DNA of 64,000 nt, from NCBI GenBank assembly GCA_038503065.1, contig JBCAMK010000001.1, positions 3,224,001 through 3,288,000 of the forward strand, written 5' to 3'. This document shows, one piece after another, positions 12,196 through 24,300 of this stretch. The stretch is from Paragyromitra xinjiangensis. Its lineage: Eukaryota > Ascomycota > Pezizomycetes > Pezizales > Discinaceae. The notes beneath the pieces were generated by a model. It saw only the letters and a program-made list of their open reading frames with translations. It was not told the origin of the DNA and did no database searches. The stretch's first letter is position 1, and each line of letters opens with the position of its first letter. Both the position numbers and the translations under genes were made by a program.

Positions 12196-13412
12196 TTCAC
12201 CGATGGCTCCATTAGCAACCATGTATATTAGGCTCGGACGATCTTAGTTCCGTGCGGAGGGCTTGTAAACAGCTAAAGGTTAGATGTCGTTTACCTAGCG
12301 GACTTGTTTTTCCTGCAAAAGAGAATAATGGTTAGCACATAGTTCTTGAAATATATTTTCTTGGTTTCCCCCATAGAATCTACCTGCCCGAAACTCTGTG
12401 ACCATAAAGGTTGAGATACCTTACAGACCCCTCAATCAATGGAAAGCTTAGTTTACTACATAAAAATTAGCACTCTGATGCCTTAACGTTAAACTTTGTG
12501 TGATGAGATATGATGAAATTTTCATTATCCTTGCGAATACATGTAACAGCCGTGAAGGTGTACCGTAAATGTAGTGCTATGCACTACCCTGTTCGCCAAT
12601 CACGTTCCTACAATCTATATCCATCGATCCTTACTAGATTAATATTACTCCTTTATATAATCACGTAATCACAAACCAGAACTAATACTCTAAAGGATAT
12701 GCCGGAATATTAATGCATATACCCGCTGCCATATACGTGGAATATAGCTCGGATTATAGGGTAGAAACCCGCAAAAGAACCCCCTAAAAGACGCAGAAAA
12801 GGGAAGCCAGTGTGTGGAGCTCGGCGCGGGGCAAAGTACGGGGAGAGTGCGGTGGGGAGTTTGGTGGGGAGTTTGGTGGGGAGTACAGTGAGAAACGCGG
12901 GGAAACTAGTGGGGAAGACACAGGGATGCAGATCTTCTTGTATCCCCAGACCAAGCTCATCTCCATATGCATTGCATTCCAGACCCTTGCCGGAACCATT
13001 CACATCTTTACGAGAAGACATCCACTTACATGTAGTTACTGCCATTCCTAAAGAGCCCATACCCTAGACCAACCGAACTCAATATATATAGCCTTATCAC
13101 GTGCTTTATTTTGATGAATTATTGATTTATCATATCACTAACCTACCTCAAACCCAAATATCTTCTTATTCCAACGCAGGTACAGCAGAATATTACGGAG
13201 GAACGTACGGGAGAGATCCGCAGATGAAATTTAACGAGAAAATATCATTGACCATAACGTTTCTATACAACCATGACTTAGCTCTCTAAATTTCTCTTCG
13301 GGCCCAAATGCTATTAAAGAGCTCGTGTTAGCCATTCAGTTGCTCTCAGAATCAGCTCAACGGCCCACAGTTCACAGCTCGCAGCAACTCAATCCCTCTC
13401 GAGCCACAAAAA
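12196..13412. other. Intergenic region with G-rich 12-bp tandem repeat
   Basis: No gene is supported here. The notable element is a tandem array at 12851-12886: three copies of GGTGGGGAGTTT, the last ending AC, flanked by further GGGG runs at about 12839 and 12900. It has G-quadruplex potential on the plus strand. Open frames across the array on both strands simply encode its periodicity. The last 150 bases form the likely promoter and leader of the alginate-lyase-like gene. Confidence 0.6.
12851..12886 (+). repeat. 12-bp G-rich tandem repeat (3 copies)
   Basis: The unit GGTGGGGAGTTT occurs at 12851-12862 and 12863-12874. A third copy ending in AC lies at 12875-12886. With the GGGG just upstream (about 12839-12843), the region has four G4 runs spaced by roughly 8-11 bases, so a quadruplex with long loops is possible. 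It lies between a dead cellulolytic gene and a polysaccharide-lyase-like gene. No coding role is seen. Confidence 0.8.
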
Positions 13413-14570
13413 ATGCGGTTCTCAACGTTATACGCCTCGTCCCTTCTCCTTCCCTTTTCTCTAGCAGCTTTTAATCACCCGGGTCTCCTCCATACCAAGG
13501 CCGACTTTGACAGAGTGGCTGCGAAGGTTGCAGCAAGTGCTGAGCCGTGGACCACTGGTTTCGAGAAACTCACCAGCAATTCGCATTCCTCCGCCAGCTG
13601 GGTTGCTCGCCCCGTAGCCACCGTTTATCGAGGAACAAGCTCCAATGCAGAAAACTACACCATACTTTACGGAGATTTGGCAGCAGCGTATGCCCTCAGC
13701 CTCCGCTGGAAGATTTCCGGAGACACCGCGTATGCGGAAGCTGCTGCCGCTATCATCGACGCATGGTCCAGTACTCTAGTCGCCATTGATGGTTCATCTG
13801 ATAAATTTCTCGCCTCTGGCCTGTACGGCTATCAATTCGCAAATGTTGTCGAAATATTGCGCGACTACAGTGCCTGGACCGGCTTCGCAGCAGCAAAGGA
13901 GGTTCTCCTCGATGTCTTCTATCCCATGAATCACGACTTTCTTGTTAACCACAACGGTGCCGCGATTGACCACTATTGGGCGAACTGGGACCTGTGCAAT
14001 ATGGCTTCGGCTTTTGCAATCGGTGTCGTGGCAGACAATCAGACCATCTACGACGAGGTAGTCGACTACTTCTACAATGGTGCCGGGAACGGTGCGATCG
14101 ACAAAGCGATATGGAAAGTCTATGATTCTGAGGGTTTAGCTCAGGTTCAAGAAACCGGAAGAGATCAAGGACATGCGATGTTAGCTGTGGGCCTTTTGGG
14201 TATCATTGCGAAGATGGCCCAGAGCCAAGGCGTAGATTTCTTTAGTTATCAGAGCAACCGTATTCTGGAAGCAGCGGAGTATCAGGCTAAGTACAATCTT
14301 GGCTACGACGTCCCCTACACGACATATACAAATAGTGATGTCACCCAAACGGTAATCGCGCCGGCCAGCAGAGGCGATATCCGTCCGATCTGGGAGCTTT
14401 TGTACAACCATTATGCGAATGAGAAGGGACTCACGGCAACATACACTACAGCCTATGCGAGTTTGGTTAGAACGAATGGAGGCGGTGCTGAGGGTGGCGG
14501 TGGGGATTACGGCCCAAACAGTGGTGGCTACGATCAGTTGGGATATGGGACTTTGATGTACTCAGTTTAG
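13413..14570 (+). CDS. Secreted alginate-lyase-superfamily protein
   Basis: A single uninterrupted exon encodes 385 aa. A signal peptide is clear (MRFSTLYASSLLLPFSLA, cleavage near residue 18-19). The mature protein begins with HPGLLHTKADFDRV, the usual opening of fungal and bacterial alginate-lyase-superfamily proteins, an alpha/alpha-barrel fold. Conserved-looking blocks are HYWANWDLCNMASA (about residues 187-200) and VQETGRDQGHAML (about 244-256), where N, W, R, Q and H are the expected active-site or substrate-groove residues. The C-terminus ends GGYDQLGYGTLMY. The likely role is beta-elimination of uronic-acid polysaccharides outside the cell, but the true substrate in fungi is not known and need not be alginate. 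The gene follows a dead CDH-like gene, so this may be a local remnant of wall-degrading genes. It has no introns, unlike most neighbours. Fold assignment is good; substrate is inference. Confidence 0.85.
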   Translation: MRFSTLYASSLLLPFSLAAFNHPGLLHTKADFDRVAAKVAASAEPWTTGFEKLTSNSHSSASWVARPVATVYRGTSSNAENYTILYGDLAAAYALSLRWKISGDTAYAEAAAAIIDAWSSTLVAIDGSSDKFLASGLYGYQFANVVEILRDYSAWTGFAAAKEVLLDVFYPMNHDFLVNHNGAAIDHYWANWDLCNMASAFAIGVVADNQTIYDEVVDYFYNGAGNGAIDKAIWKVYDSEGLAQVQETGRDQGHAMLAVGLLGIIAKMAQSQGVDFFSYQSNRILEAAEYQAKYNLGYDVPYTTYTNSDVTQTVIAPASRGDIRPIWELLYNHYANEKGLTATYTTAYASLVRTNGGGAEGGGGDYGPNSGGYDQLGYGTLMYSV

Positions 14571-17500
14571 GAAGGGGATGTAAGGACAGTGATACTTGAG
14601 GAGGCTGGTGATTCAGAGAAAGGGAAAATGTTTTTCAGGGGAATTTAGTCGGTCTTTTGTAGCCATCAAGGAGATTATCCTCCGAGTCATCATAGGCAAA
14701 TTTGAAACAGAAAATCCACTAATCTAAGGATAAAATCGTGACGCAAAAGCTCACCTGGATTTCATCGAGTGATAACCTGTGACTACTAACATGGAGTACC
14801 AGCCAGGTTTCTATCAGAGTGGCCCAAGGTCAATGATGGATTATAGATTTGAAACCGGACCACATACTCGAGGACGATTACCGGTTCACATATGCTGCAT
14901 GCAACCGCGGTATTCGAGTGACACACAAAAGTTCATTATCATAACACCAGTTATCATAATATTAACTCCAAAACACAAAAGTTCTATCAATATCGTAAAA
15001 CTACATGACCAAACCTTAGTAGAGACTGTCGAGCTTCAGCGAGCAACGCGGAGGTAAGACCACGCATAGCTAACATCGTATGCTTATATCTATGAGTAAA
15101 CAAAATATTCTTAGCATTGGGCCTATCCTAGGATTCAGCTATAGAACCCCCAATTAATATTATTGACAGCAGTCAGTCACACCAGGCAACCCAGGCAAGA
15201 TGAAGTAACAGCCCTTTCCTGGCAAGTCCACCACTGGAATATGTCACGGAAGGGGTTCGGCATCAGCAATCCCACTTTCCCGTCACTTACATAAGTCTGA
15301 TATCCAAAGCCAAGCGAGGAATATTATTTAGTTTATTTCTCGACACCCTCTTGTATATAGAGGCGGGAAGACGTTACACATTTTGACCCGGTCAGCGATC
15401 AGCAAGAACCCACATTTCGTTACCAGGCAGAATCGAAATAAGTAGGATTCCGAATATAAGCACGATCTGATATTTCGTGAAACGACACACAATCTTTCCC
15501 TGCCAAGCGGGACCCCCAAGATCTCTACCAACAAAATCAACCACTCAATAAACGCAATTCGCTTCCCTCACTTTCCTTCCCCCCCTCCTGTCAATCCACT
15601 ACTCTTTTCGGCGGTGATCTCGGAACTTTGGCTAGGGGCAGTCTCACTACGCAGGGAAAGACGCACTATATCTGAGGCCGTGTTCTTGAAAACTTGCTCA
15701 GAAAGCGAAAAGTGCTGCAGATGATAAGGAACACAATCACAAAATATTTGCTTGATAGGAAAGATATGTATTATTCCTATTCCTCTCATCAAAAATATTT
15801 ATGTCTTGCAGCTGCTTCGTACTCTCATGACGTTTACGAACTGGCCTGGGTCCACATGGAGGTGCATACCAGTGCAGTGGGAAGACCGGCAGCTGGGAAG
15901 CAGTGAAATTCAGTCAACTTAGCAGTCAATGCTAGTCAATGTGAAAATTTATGTGATCCACATAACCAGTCTCAAAACCCAGGAACATGGGCAGAGGCCC
16001 AAACACTTAAATTTAGCTTAGATTTCATACAACACTCGGGAATCCAATACTCTATTACCTAGTTGAAATTCCGTCGCTGCGCTGCTCACTGAACATCGCT
16101 GCTTGCTGCAATTATCTGCCACTCTGCTGGTATGCACCTCCATGCAGACCTAGGCCGGTTCGGAAACGTCACGAGAATACGAATAGACAGGGTGGGCAAA
16201 GCTCCTCGCATATTTGTCATTATTAAAAAGTCGTTGAATGTGTAACACCTTTCTGCACCCCACTTACTTTTTTGTTTTTGTTTTTGTTTTTTGTTTTTGT
16301 TTTTGCTTCCGAGTAAAAAGAAAACCTTGATTCTCAACTGCTCGCAAATGGTTGACGTTTGAATACACGACCGAGTCTGCAGATCTGCAGCTACATGAAA
16401 GTACCGGTTTTCGGTAGTATGCGGGCTCGGCTGCGTATAAAAACGCCAGCGATTTACGAATATGTATTCACATCTACAGTCTCGAACCTCCAATGATCCT
16501 ATTTCCCGTACCTTCTAGAAAGAATACAGTTTTGTCCAAACCACAAAACCGAATAGAAAACAGGTTAACCGAAAGCTGAACATGAGAGCATTGTTTTACC
16601 AATATAATCGAAAATGAATACCGTGACCGTTCGAACTTTTTCTTTTCCCGAATGTCCTTCCTGGGTTGCCAGATTTTGCTTTTGCTAATGCACCGTGAAC
16701 TCGAAGGTGTGGGGCTGTATACTAGGTCGGTTGGTTTAATCATTGATATATGAGGCATTTGTGTTTCTTCTTGCAATTACATCATATATGTATAGGCAGA
16801 GAGTTTTATATGATCGGTCATACTCAACCACCCCAGGCAGGAATCAAACTTCCCCTGAATAGTCTTAATAATACTCCAAATGGAATACCACAGGTGTCCT
16901 ATCCAAAGGAAAGCTTAATATTTTCCCTACCTTTTTGTTTTGCTGAATTGAAATTAAATATTGCCTGCATGTAGCAGTGCACCCTCCCCGACTGTGATAG
17001 CTTGATATCGAATCCAGCCGATGCCACGTAGTGAGGCATCATCCACATCCCAAGCCTCAGCACCATTCTCCAACTCACAAACTCCTGATGTATGGTGTCG
17101 TAGCGGTGTTTCAAACTTAACGGCAATGTCAAGCCACAACAGAATTCCAGCGATATCAATTTGGCTGTCCCTCCAAGCATCAAGATGTGTCGCCTAATGA
17201 AATAGAAAAAAGAAAAAAGACTTTACCATTCCATGAAGCATGATATTACGATATCGACTGAGAGAATGGTTTCGACATATTTACTTCAATAATAGCTGAC
17301 TTCAAGCCTATGAAAGGCCGTCTGGTTGTGTAACTTTAACCAACATTCAGAGGATTGATTCCAGCTTCCCCTCAAGAATTATGGAATGACGGTTCGATTC
17401 TATGCATCTCTTGAACTGTAGAGAAGTAGGGTTAGGGATGGAAACCAAATCCCCGCGGAGAGACAAGTCAACCCAATCTCGAGGCTCTGAATTTCTGTTC

Positions 17501-20500
17501 TAACAACGAGAATAATAAACTCGTGAAATATTATCACGTGCTTTGGTGGGCTAGGGTTGTGAGAAGCTTAAATACTCCCAAGACAAGATCTATATTATAT
17601 TCCTGCACGAAATTAAACTTAGTGGATTACTACACTTGCTGCACCGGATGCCAAGGTATGAATAGAGGATAGTAATAATAACGAACCAAATCAGCAAACC
17701 AACTACAGCCAGCGTTCCGAAATCTCGAAAATCAACCGGATCCCGGTCACGATCCTGATACAAACCTCGATTATCAGGACATGCCCCATAGAGGTTTCCT
17801 TTCCCTAGCGGCCTAGCTCAGGCTTGATTAGTACATCGAACGCAGGAGAAAGGGCGATCACTTTGAAGAGTCATTGCGCAATTATGGAAAGGGAATAAAC
17901 CAAACAGGTGTACACTCTGGCCCATTTTCCCCCCGACAAAGTTATCAAGGCTCAGGCGAGCCGCTCTTGTATATTCCCGTCACAGGCACCTAAGTCCAGA
18001 CTCTTTAAATCCATGTCCAGAAAGGGCAACCGCGCCTACAGTAATTATGGATCATGACGCCAGCCGTGCACTTAGCGTAACTGATAATTACGGGGTCAGA
18101 ACCTGGAGAAGCACTTGTGAATCAAGATTCAGGAACACGCCCTAGCCCGGAAGCCCAAACCCAAACCAGGGAGCCAGGGACGGGATGGAGATGTACTCTA
18201 CATCGGCCAAGACAGGAGGCTCCACATGCAGGGTTCGGCCTCGTCGATGGTTTGACATTTCACGGAGTTCTGCGGACGTGATGTCCGGTCCGTTTTCTGT
18301 TTATATTTCTTCCCGAGAAAGAGGCTCAAAGCTGACACGGCGCAGTCATAGCGTGCGTCCAGAGGCAGGCCTGGACAGACACGGGAACGGAACAGCGCGG
18401 ACAGGGATCTCGCCCCCTGTCCCATTCGCAGCTTTGCGTCATGCAGGTCATCTTCCTTTTTCCTTGATCAAGCCGACGAATCAATTAATCGATCGATGTT
18501 TAAAACCTCCAAGCTGAGCAAATCATTCGCAGCCTTGGCTGATTGTTTCAACCATAGGTAGACAACACAACAGCTGTTTTGCAGCTCTCCCGGTGTAATC
18601 TGCTCCGGCTCCGTCTCATGTCCCGGTTCCGCGAGGGTCTGAGATCGACTGACAGGGGCGACAACTGTAAATGATTGTGGGCCTATCTTCAATTGCTTGA
18701 TCGATGTCTCGAGTAAAGAAGGCTGAACAAAAGCCAAAGTAAGCGAAAGTTCTTTCTTCTTCTCGGTTTTCAGCTGATTCGGTCGTCTGGGGTGTTTGCA
18801 TGAGGGCCGCAGCACTGCTGAAAATTGTTTGGCTTGGATATATCAACTGACAGGTACATCAACCATGGAAATTTCTTCATTTCTGATGACTCTGCTCCGC
18901 CAACATGGGCTTGTTACTCAAGCATCTAATTTCGATAGCCACTCGGATAAAACGCTTTTCAAGGCCCTTTTTTTCTATTGAAGCGATGAACCACTGGAGA
19001 AAGCCCCCCCCGTCATGAATGGTGGCCAGAATCAACAGTCAAGGACAAGGGTGTCAATCTCCCGCCCCATAGGACCTTGGCTCTCCTTGAAAAAAGATCT
19101 ACAGCCTCGCGTCTGATTTGGCAAAATTCCAGACCACTACTGGGCGTGCGCACTCGAGAAACTCCGGCTTTTCTTCCCTTCAAAGAATATTTTGTGCTGC
19201 TATGCTAGGCTGCCCTTACGGGAATGAAACACAACTATTTAACCTTCACAGGCAACCAAGACAAAAAAACTCTGTTTCCTACTACTTTGAAGGCGCATGG
19301 AGTGTGCAGTCATACCCTCTGTCCAAAGTACATTCCCGGTGCCAAGGGATGCGTGCCCACTTGGCTTCCACGGATAGCAAAAGAAGGATCCTTTATGTAG
19401 CCTAGTCTTCGAACAGATCGTCCCAGTTAGGTCCTCGTACACACAACGAATTTTCCATGCACATATGTAGGAGGAGATTGTCGTTGAAAACACATAACAA
19501 GTCGCGGGTCCTAGTCCAATACACGTGGTGCGACGTTCCCGCTTGCTTCCGAGAAAGGTTGAAATTTGCATTTATTCGGCCTAGGCTGAGCAGAAGCAGT
19601 AGCTAGGCCATGATACTTCACCCTAGAGCTGGCAATTGCAAGGTCCTTACTGTCTCGTACTTACTACCAGTAATATCCAATAAATGATGTACACCGCCAG
19701 TATGTACATTCAAGCATGATACAGTAATGGGCAGACATGTACGTACGATATGTGGATGAGCTCACCTGCCAATGCCCATCCCTTCCTGCACAACCGATGT
19801 AAAATTTAGTTTTTTTTTCTCTTCCTGCTTGCTTCGTCCGCATCTGGAACATCCTCCATCCTGTCGTATGAGGTTGCCTCCCTAACCACCATTTTCAGGA
19901 AGCTCCCACCGAGCCGCTATGAATATTTTTGATACTGGTTGCGAAGGATCGCCGACCGGATGAAACAGAGTCCGCCCCGATCTCGGCGAACGTCACAGAT
20001 CAGAAAGAGCCAACAGGGTAGAACCGAGGAACGTAAACAGTAACTTTTACTCGCAAATTTCGAGAAATAGATCGTAAAGTGGGATATTTTGGACAGCTTG
20101 TTTGTGGTGATCAATCCTAATTTCTTTCTTGCCTTGCTATAAGCCTAAAACTAAAGATCACCTCCAAAAAAAAAAAGAAAGACAACTGGAAAAGGTCTAG
20201 TTACAACGCCCTATCGTACTCAAACAGCTCCCCTTATCCCAAAATCCGCAACCATCGCATACATAAAAAAAAATTTGAACATCGAAAGTCGTAGTATGTA
20301 CCAAGACAGAAAGCAACCAATTAAACAGACCCAACTAGCCCATCAGACGCCTGCAACATGACTTGTTAAAGTAAGTGATGACGAGGCACCGAGCAAAATA
20401 AATAAAAATGAGTGTAAGGATGAAGAAACAAAAAGCAGACCCAAACGAGTTCACCTCCGATACCAAGAGATCATGTTAACACATACAATGGAATGGAAAA

Positions 20501-20878
20501 AGGTACGCCCCCAAGTCTCCCACACGCATAATATCCTAGGAAACCCAAACCCCGAACATAAAAACACAACACCGACAAAATAGAAACTTTTGAAAAGACC
20601 CCGAAATATGCAGATAAAAAAGTGACAAAGAAACATAGCCCTCAAATAATAACCGAGTACCATCCCAGGTCACAGGCTGGGAAAGTTGAAAACGCTTTAA
20701 GGCTGACGCGAATCGTAACGGAAACCGCATTGAACTCCGTCGAAAAGGTGAGATGAGATGTAATGTGACAAAGCACTGCAAAACCATACCAAAATATGTC
20801 CGTGAGAATTGAAGGTGATTTTTTTTTGTTGAAGCCAAAGCAGACAGTCTCTCCATCCTACAACTTCCCGTTGTCCAA
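14571..20878. other. 6.3-kb gene-free region
   Basis: No gene is supported. Open frames on both strands are short, overlap each other and show no domain, signal peptide run or plausible splice continuation. I see a (GTTTTT)n simple repeat at 16268-16314, several poly-A/T runs, and scattered short palindromes. The right end (about 20100-20878) is A/T-run-rich and is probably the 3' UTR of the Ecl1-family gene on the minus strand. No transposase or reverse-transcriptase motif was recognised, though old, mutated repeats cannot be excluded by eye. Confidence 0.55.
16268..16314. repeat. (GTTTTT)n simple repeat
   Basis: About 46 bases of GTTTTT units with one extra T in some units. It is low-complexity DNA in a gene-free region with no visible coding role. 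Confidence 0.85.
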
Positions 20879-21397
20879 TTAAACCACCGTCATCCTTCGC
20901 TTCCAGTCCCTCACGTGGTCGAACGAGCTAGCGTAATCTCTAAGCTCGCTCTTGACCTTGTCAGAAAGGATAGCTGGTTCTTGTTGTCCGTTGTAGCTGT
21001 GAAGGGATGATAACGAGGTGCGAGACGGCGAGGTGTAAAGCTGAGAGGGCCGGTTGTTGTTGGCATAGGGAGAAGTTGAGTAGTAGGTTGGAGGAGGAGT
21101 AGAGGACAGTGGACTCCTTGATGTTGGCGATGAAGCTGGTGAACTCGATTGCCTTCCAGACATGGCAGAAAAGTTTAGAGGAGGAGGCAGGTAGAACGCC
21201 GCACCAGTGCCGATATTAGAGTTTTGCCACGATGATGCAGGTGCGGTTTGAGGAGACGATGAGCCAGAATTGCAGGAAGCACGTTCAAGATCAGCCAAAC
21301 GACATGATTGTGAGCAATATGCTCCGTGACCAGATTGCGAGATCTGACGGTCGCAAGAAAGACAGTAATCAGGAGACCAATCCATTTCAATGGCCAT
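20879..21397 (-). CDS. Ecl1-family life-span regulatory protein
   Basis: A single-exon gene of 172 aa with start Met at 21397. The N-terminus carries the Ecl1-family signature: C12-x2-C15 (CLSCDRQ), then C28-x3-C32 (YCSQSCRLADLE), a small Cys cluster thought to bind zinc. The middle is Ser/Pro/Tyr-rich and looks disordered (SPTSRSPLSSTPPPTYYS). The C-terminus is a short charged segment (SDKVKSELRDYASSFDHVRDWKRR). In fission yeast Ecl1-3 extend chronological life span and respond to zinc, sulphur or amino-acid limitation; nuclear location and a role in nutrient stress signalling are inferred from that. The long AT-rich flanks suggest long UTRs. The short family motif is distinctive, so the family call is fairly strong. 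Which paralogue it is cannot be told. Confidence 0.82.
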   Translation of the reverse strand: MAIEMDWSPDYCLSCDRQISQSGHGAYCSQSCRLADLERASCNSGSSSPQTAPASSWQNSNIGTGAAFYLPPPLNFSAMSGRQSSSPASSPTSRSPLSSTPPPTYYSTSPYANNNRPSQLYTSPSRTSLSSLHSYNGQQEPAILSDKVKSELRDYASSFDHVRDWKRRMTVV

Positions 21398-24300
21398 TGT
21401 TATTTAAGCTGAAGGGGAGGAGCGAATGTTGTGGTGGTAAAAGTTGGTGGAATGTTTTTTTTCTTGCTGGTGAAAGCAGTGAATGTTGAGCAGCAGAGAG
21501 TTGGAGGAGACGGAGCTCGTGAGTAGGGATGATCGATTGATGAACGGATTAGTGAAGGAGCGAACTCAGTCGTTTAGCATAGACGGTTGTGAATGAAGGA
21601 CAGGCGAAGTGTAGTGTGAGGGGGGGTTAGAACAGGACGGAGGGGGAAACCTCGCAACATATATTTAAAGAGTCAACCAGCGTTAGGCAGGGCAGTGAAC
21701 GGTGGGTGACTGAGCGAGTGAGGGGAGTGTTCTTGCGTACATGGTGGAGTGGCCAGGATCCACACCACCCCAAGCCGATCGCTGCCTCTCCTGCCAGCCA
21801 ATGAGGCCTTTTGGTCGCCGAGGGTGTGATATCACAAAAGTGGCCTTGTGCAGGGGTGTGGGTGGATGGATGGATGGTGCTGGTGGGGAGAGGGGTGCAG
21901 CGCAAGGATCGAAGACTCGAAGTGGCCTCATGCCTGCTCTGTGTCGTCTGCAGCGCGAATCCCAAAAAATTCTCAAAAAATGTTTTTTCTACCAAAATAA
22001 AAAATAAAAACGGTAACAAAAATAAAATAAAAATTCCGCCCCAGTTCCACCACCCACCCACCCCCCCCAAGACAATCTCCTATTCCTCTTTCTACCTGGC
22101 CTGCATACTGTGGTCTCTCTTGCCTGGTGCTGCCGTTACAATCCACCTGCCCAATCGCCCCTTGTCGTCACCCCCCATGATGACCCCAGTGGAGGCACGC
22201 AATATCTATGAAAAAAGGACAAAAAATCCTTTGCCTGTCCACTCATGAAGCGCAACGAAGTGTTGCTGGGCAAATGTTTCCAGGATTTTTACGCCTCGTC
22301 ACGGGCCGTCGTCACTCAGGCCACCAGGTGGTGGTTACCTATCAGCTAGGTCTCCTCGCCGCAGTTTTTCTTTTCACCTCCAGGCGCTGTCGTGCTGTAC
22401 AAATCCGTGCGCGAGATTGGGCTGGATTCAGGTAGCACCGCTCTCTGCTTGGTTCATCCGTTACCTCCATTACCTCCATTTTATCTCAGAACCATGTTAA
22501 TACCGTTAATTCCATCGCGTATTATTTTACGACTACTGCTATACCCTACGCCTCTCCCTGTTATTCCTAAACGAAGGGAAACGAAACAATCTCCAGCTGA
22601 CCACCAATCACTTGCGACTGCTCATAAACATGTGGGCTGTGGCAAGCGGTTCATTACTGAAAACGGCTTCGAGATGTGGCTTCTTGAAAGATTTTTTTTT
22701 CTTCTCGTTGATCATCATGCCCGACTTTTGACTGGAGGGCTACAGGTGGCGAACTAAACACGCGAATAGACTACCGAAAATTGATCAACAGATAATCATG
22801 TTAGCCGAACACCCTACCGAGATGCTAATTTAATAAACGAATTTATTATCGTGAACCGGTATGGCCTTGGTGTTGAGCCCTCACAATGCGCAGACATGTC
22901 CCCTTTTTCTTTCGCTAACTGCGAGTATTCGGGCCCTGCATCTCTCATCCACTGAAACGCATCTCTTGAAAAACTTCCTGTTGTGGAAAAGTTTGGGTCA
23001 TGATTTCTGTCTGCAATAAAGTTGTTGGTCAGCCATTATTGAATTTGTACGAGGCTTCCGCGTTGTTCTTGAGACGAACCGTGTCTGGTTGCCGTCACCT
23101 ATGAGAGACACTTTGCTGAACCATTGCGCTTGGACCGCTTGGACTGAAAAATGACAATTGATGGAAGCTTTGCCCAATTCTTACTTCTCGGATTGCTCCG
23201 CCCTTTTTTATTGGTTGTCAGCTGAGAGGAACTCCATGTTTTCCAGGGCTTGCGTCAATTGTCATGCATATTGTGGAGGCTCGTCACCCCTAGCCTTCTG
23301 CCAAGATGCTTTTTCCACCGTCTGAAGTTCGTGAATGGAGTACGTATTCTCTATTGATGTGCAGGATGTACCTCTCTAGACTCTCTGCCTGTTCTGTCAG
23401 CAGAATACGTGCGGTGAGGCCTCGAGGTACATGAAAGACTTCTAGGCCGCTGGCTATCCACCGCTTCATGGTTCGTATCCTGTTTAAACCATGTTCTTAT
23501 GTTTCTTCAAACTCCAGGCTTAAGGAGCTCTCTGCAATACATATCCCTCCCACTTTTCCCCCCAATTTCTCCCATATTATGCTGGGCCGCATCTATGTGC
23601 TCACAGCCGACCGTTACCAAACCCCACAAGAAAGGGATATTCCCCAAAATGATATGACATTTTTCCGCACTTCCCCTGGGTATGGAGAGACTCGTCATGC
23701 AGCTTCCCGCCGAACGCAAGAGTTGTCGTGAGTCCAAAAGAAAGCCCAACGGAAAAAACCAAGCAACAGAGAAAAAAAAGGACTGTCTCACCGTGTTACC
23801 AAAAAAGTTGAGTATCTCCGACTCCTTTGACCACAAACTGCTCCACTGGTACCCTCCATATCCTGCGAGATCCCGTGTCTCATCTTCAATTTCTCCAGGT
23901 TCTTAGCCTGGGGAATGCACAATTCTAGGTAGGTTATGTAACTCGTGTATGTGGGCTTAGGGGGCAAGGAATGGGGACTGCAGTTCGTCTCATTCTTCCT
24001 TAGCGCCCCTATAGTGGTCATGGCGCTCATGTGGTTTTTGCTTTTGCACTCACTCTAGTTTTCTTTTCCATGCTAATGCGCTTAGTGTTGTCGCTAGTGC
24101 TTCCCCGCATTTAGTGATCGCTTTCCAGGAACACTCCTCTCCTCTTCTCTCCTCTCGTCATAGACAGAAGTTGCGCCGAAGCCGAGCAAGCAAAATTCCT
24201 TATGCCGTTTTTCTTTTTGGCTCTGGATTTTTCTTTTCTGGCTGGGAACGCTAGCTTACGAGCGGCTCTGGCACCGAGTTGTTCATGGGACCATCTTGCA

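Noticed and set aside
16478..16500. Sequence similar to the MITE end (ACAGTCTCGAACCTCC).
   Set aside because: No matching inverted copy at a suitable distance and no TA-flanked partner was found.
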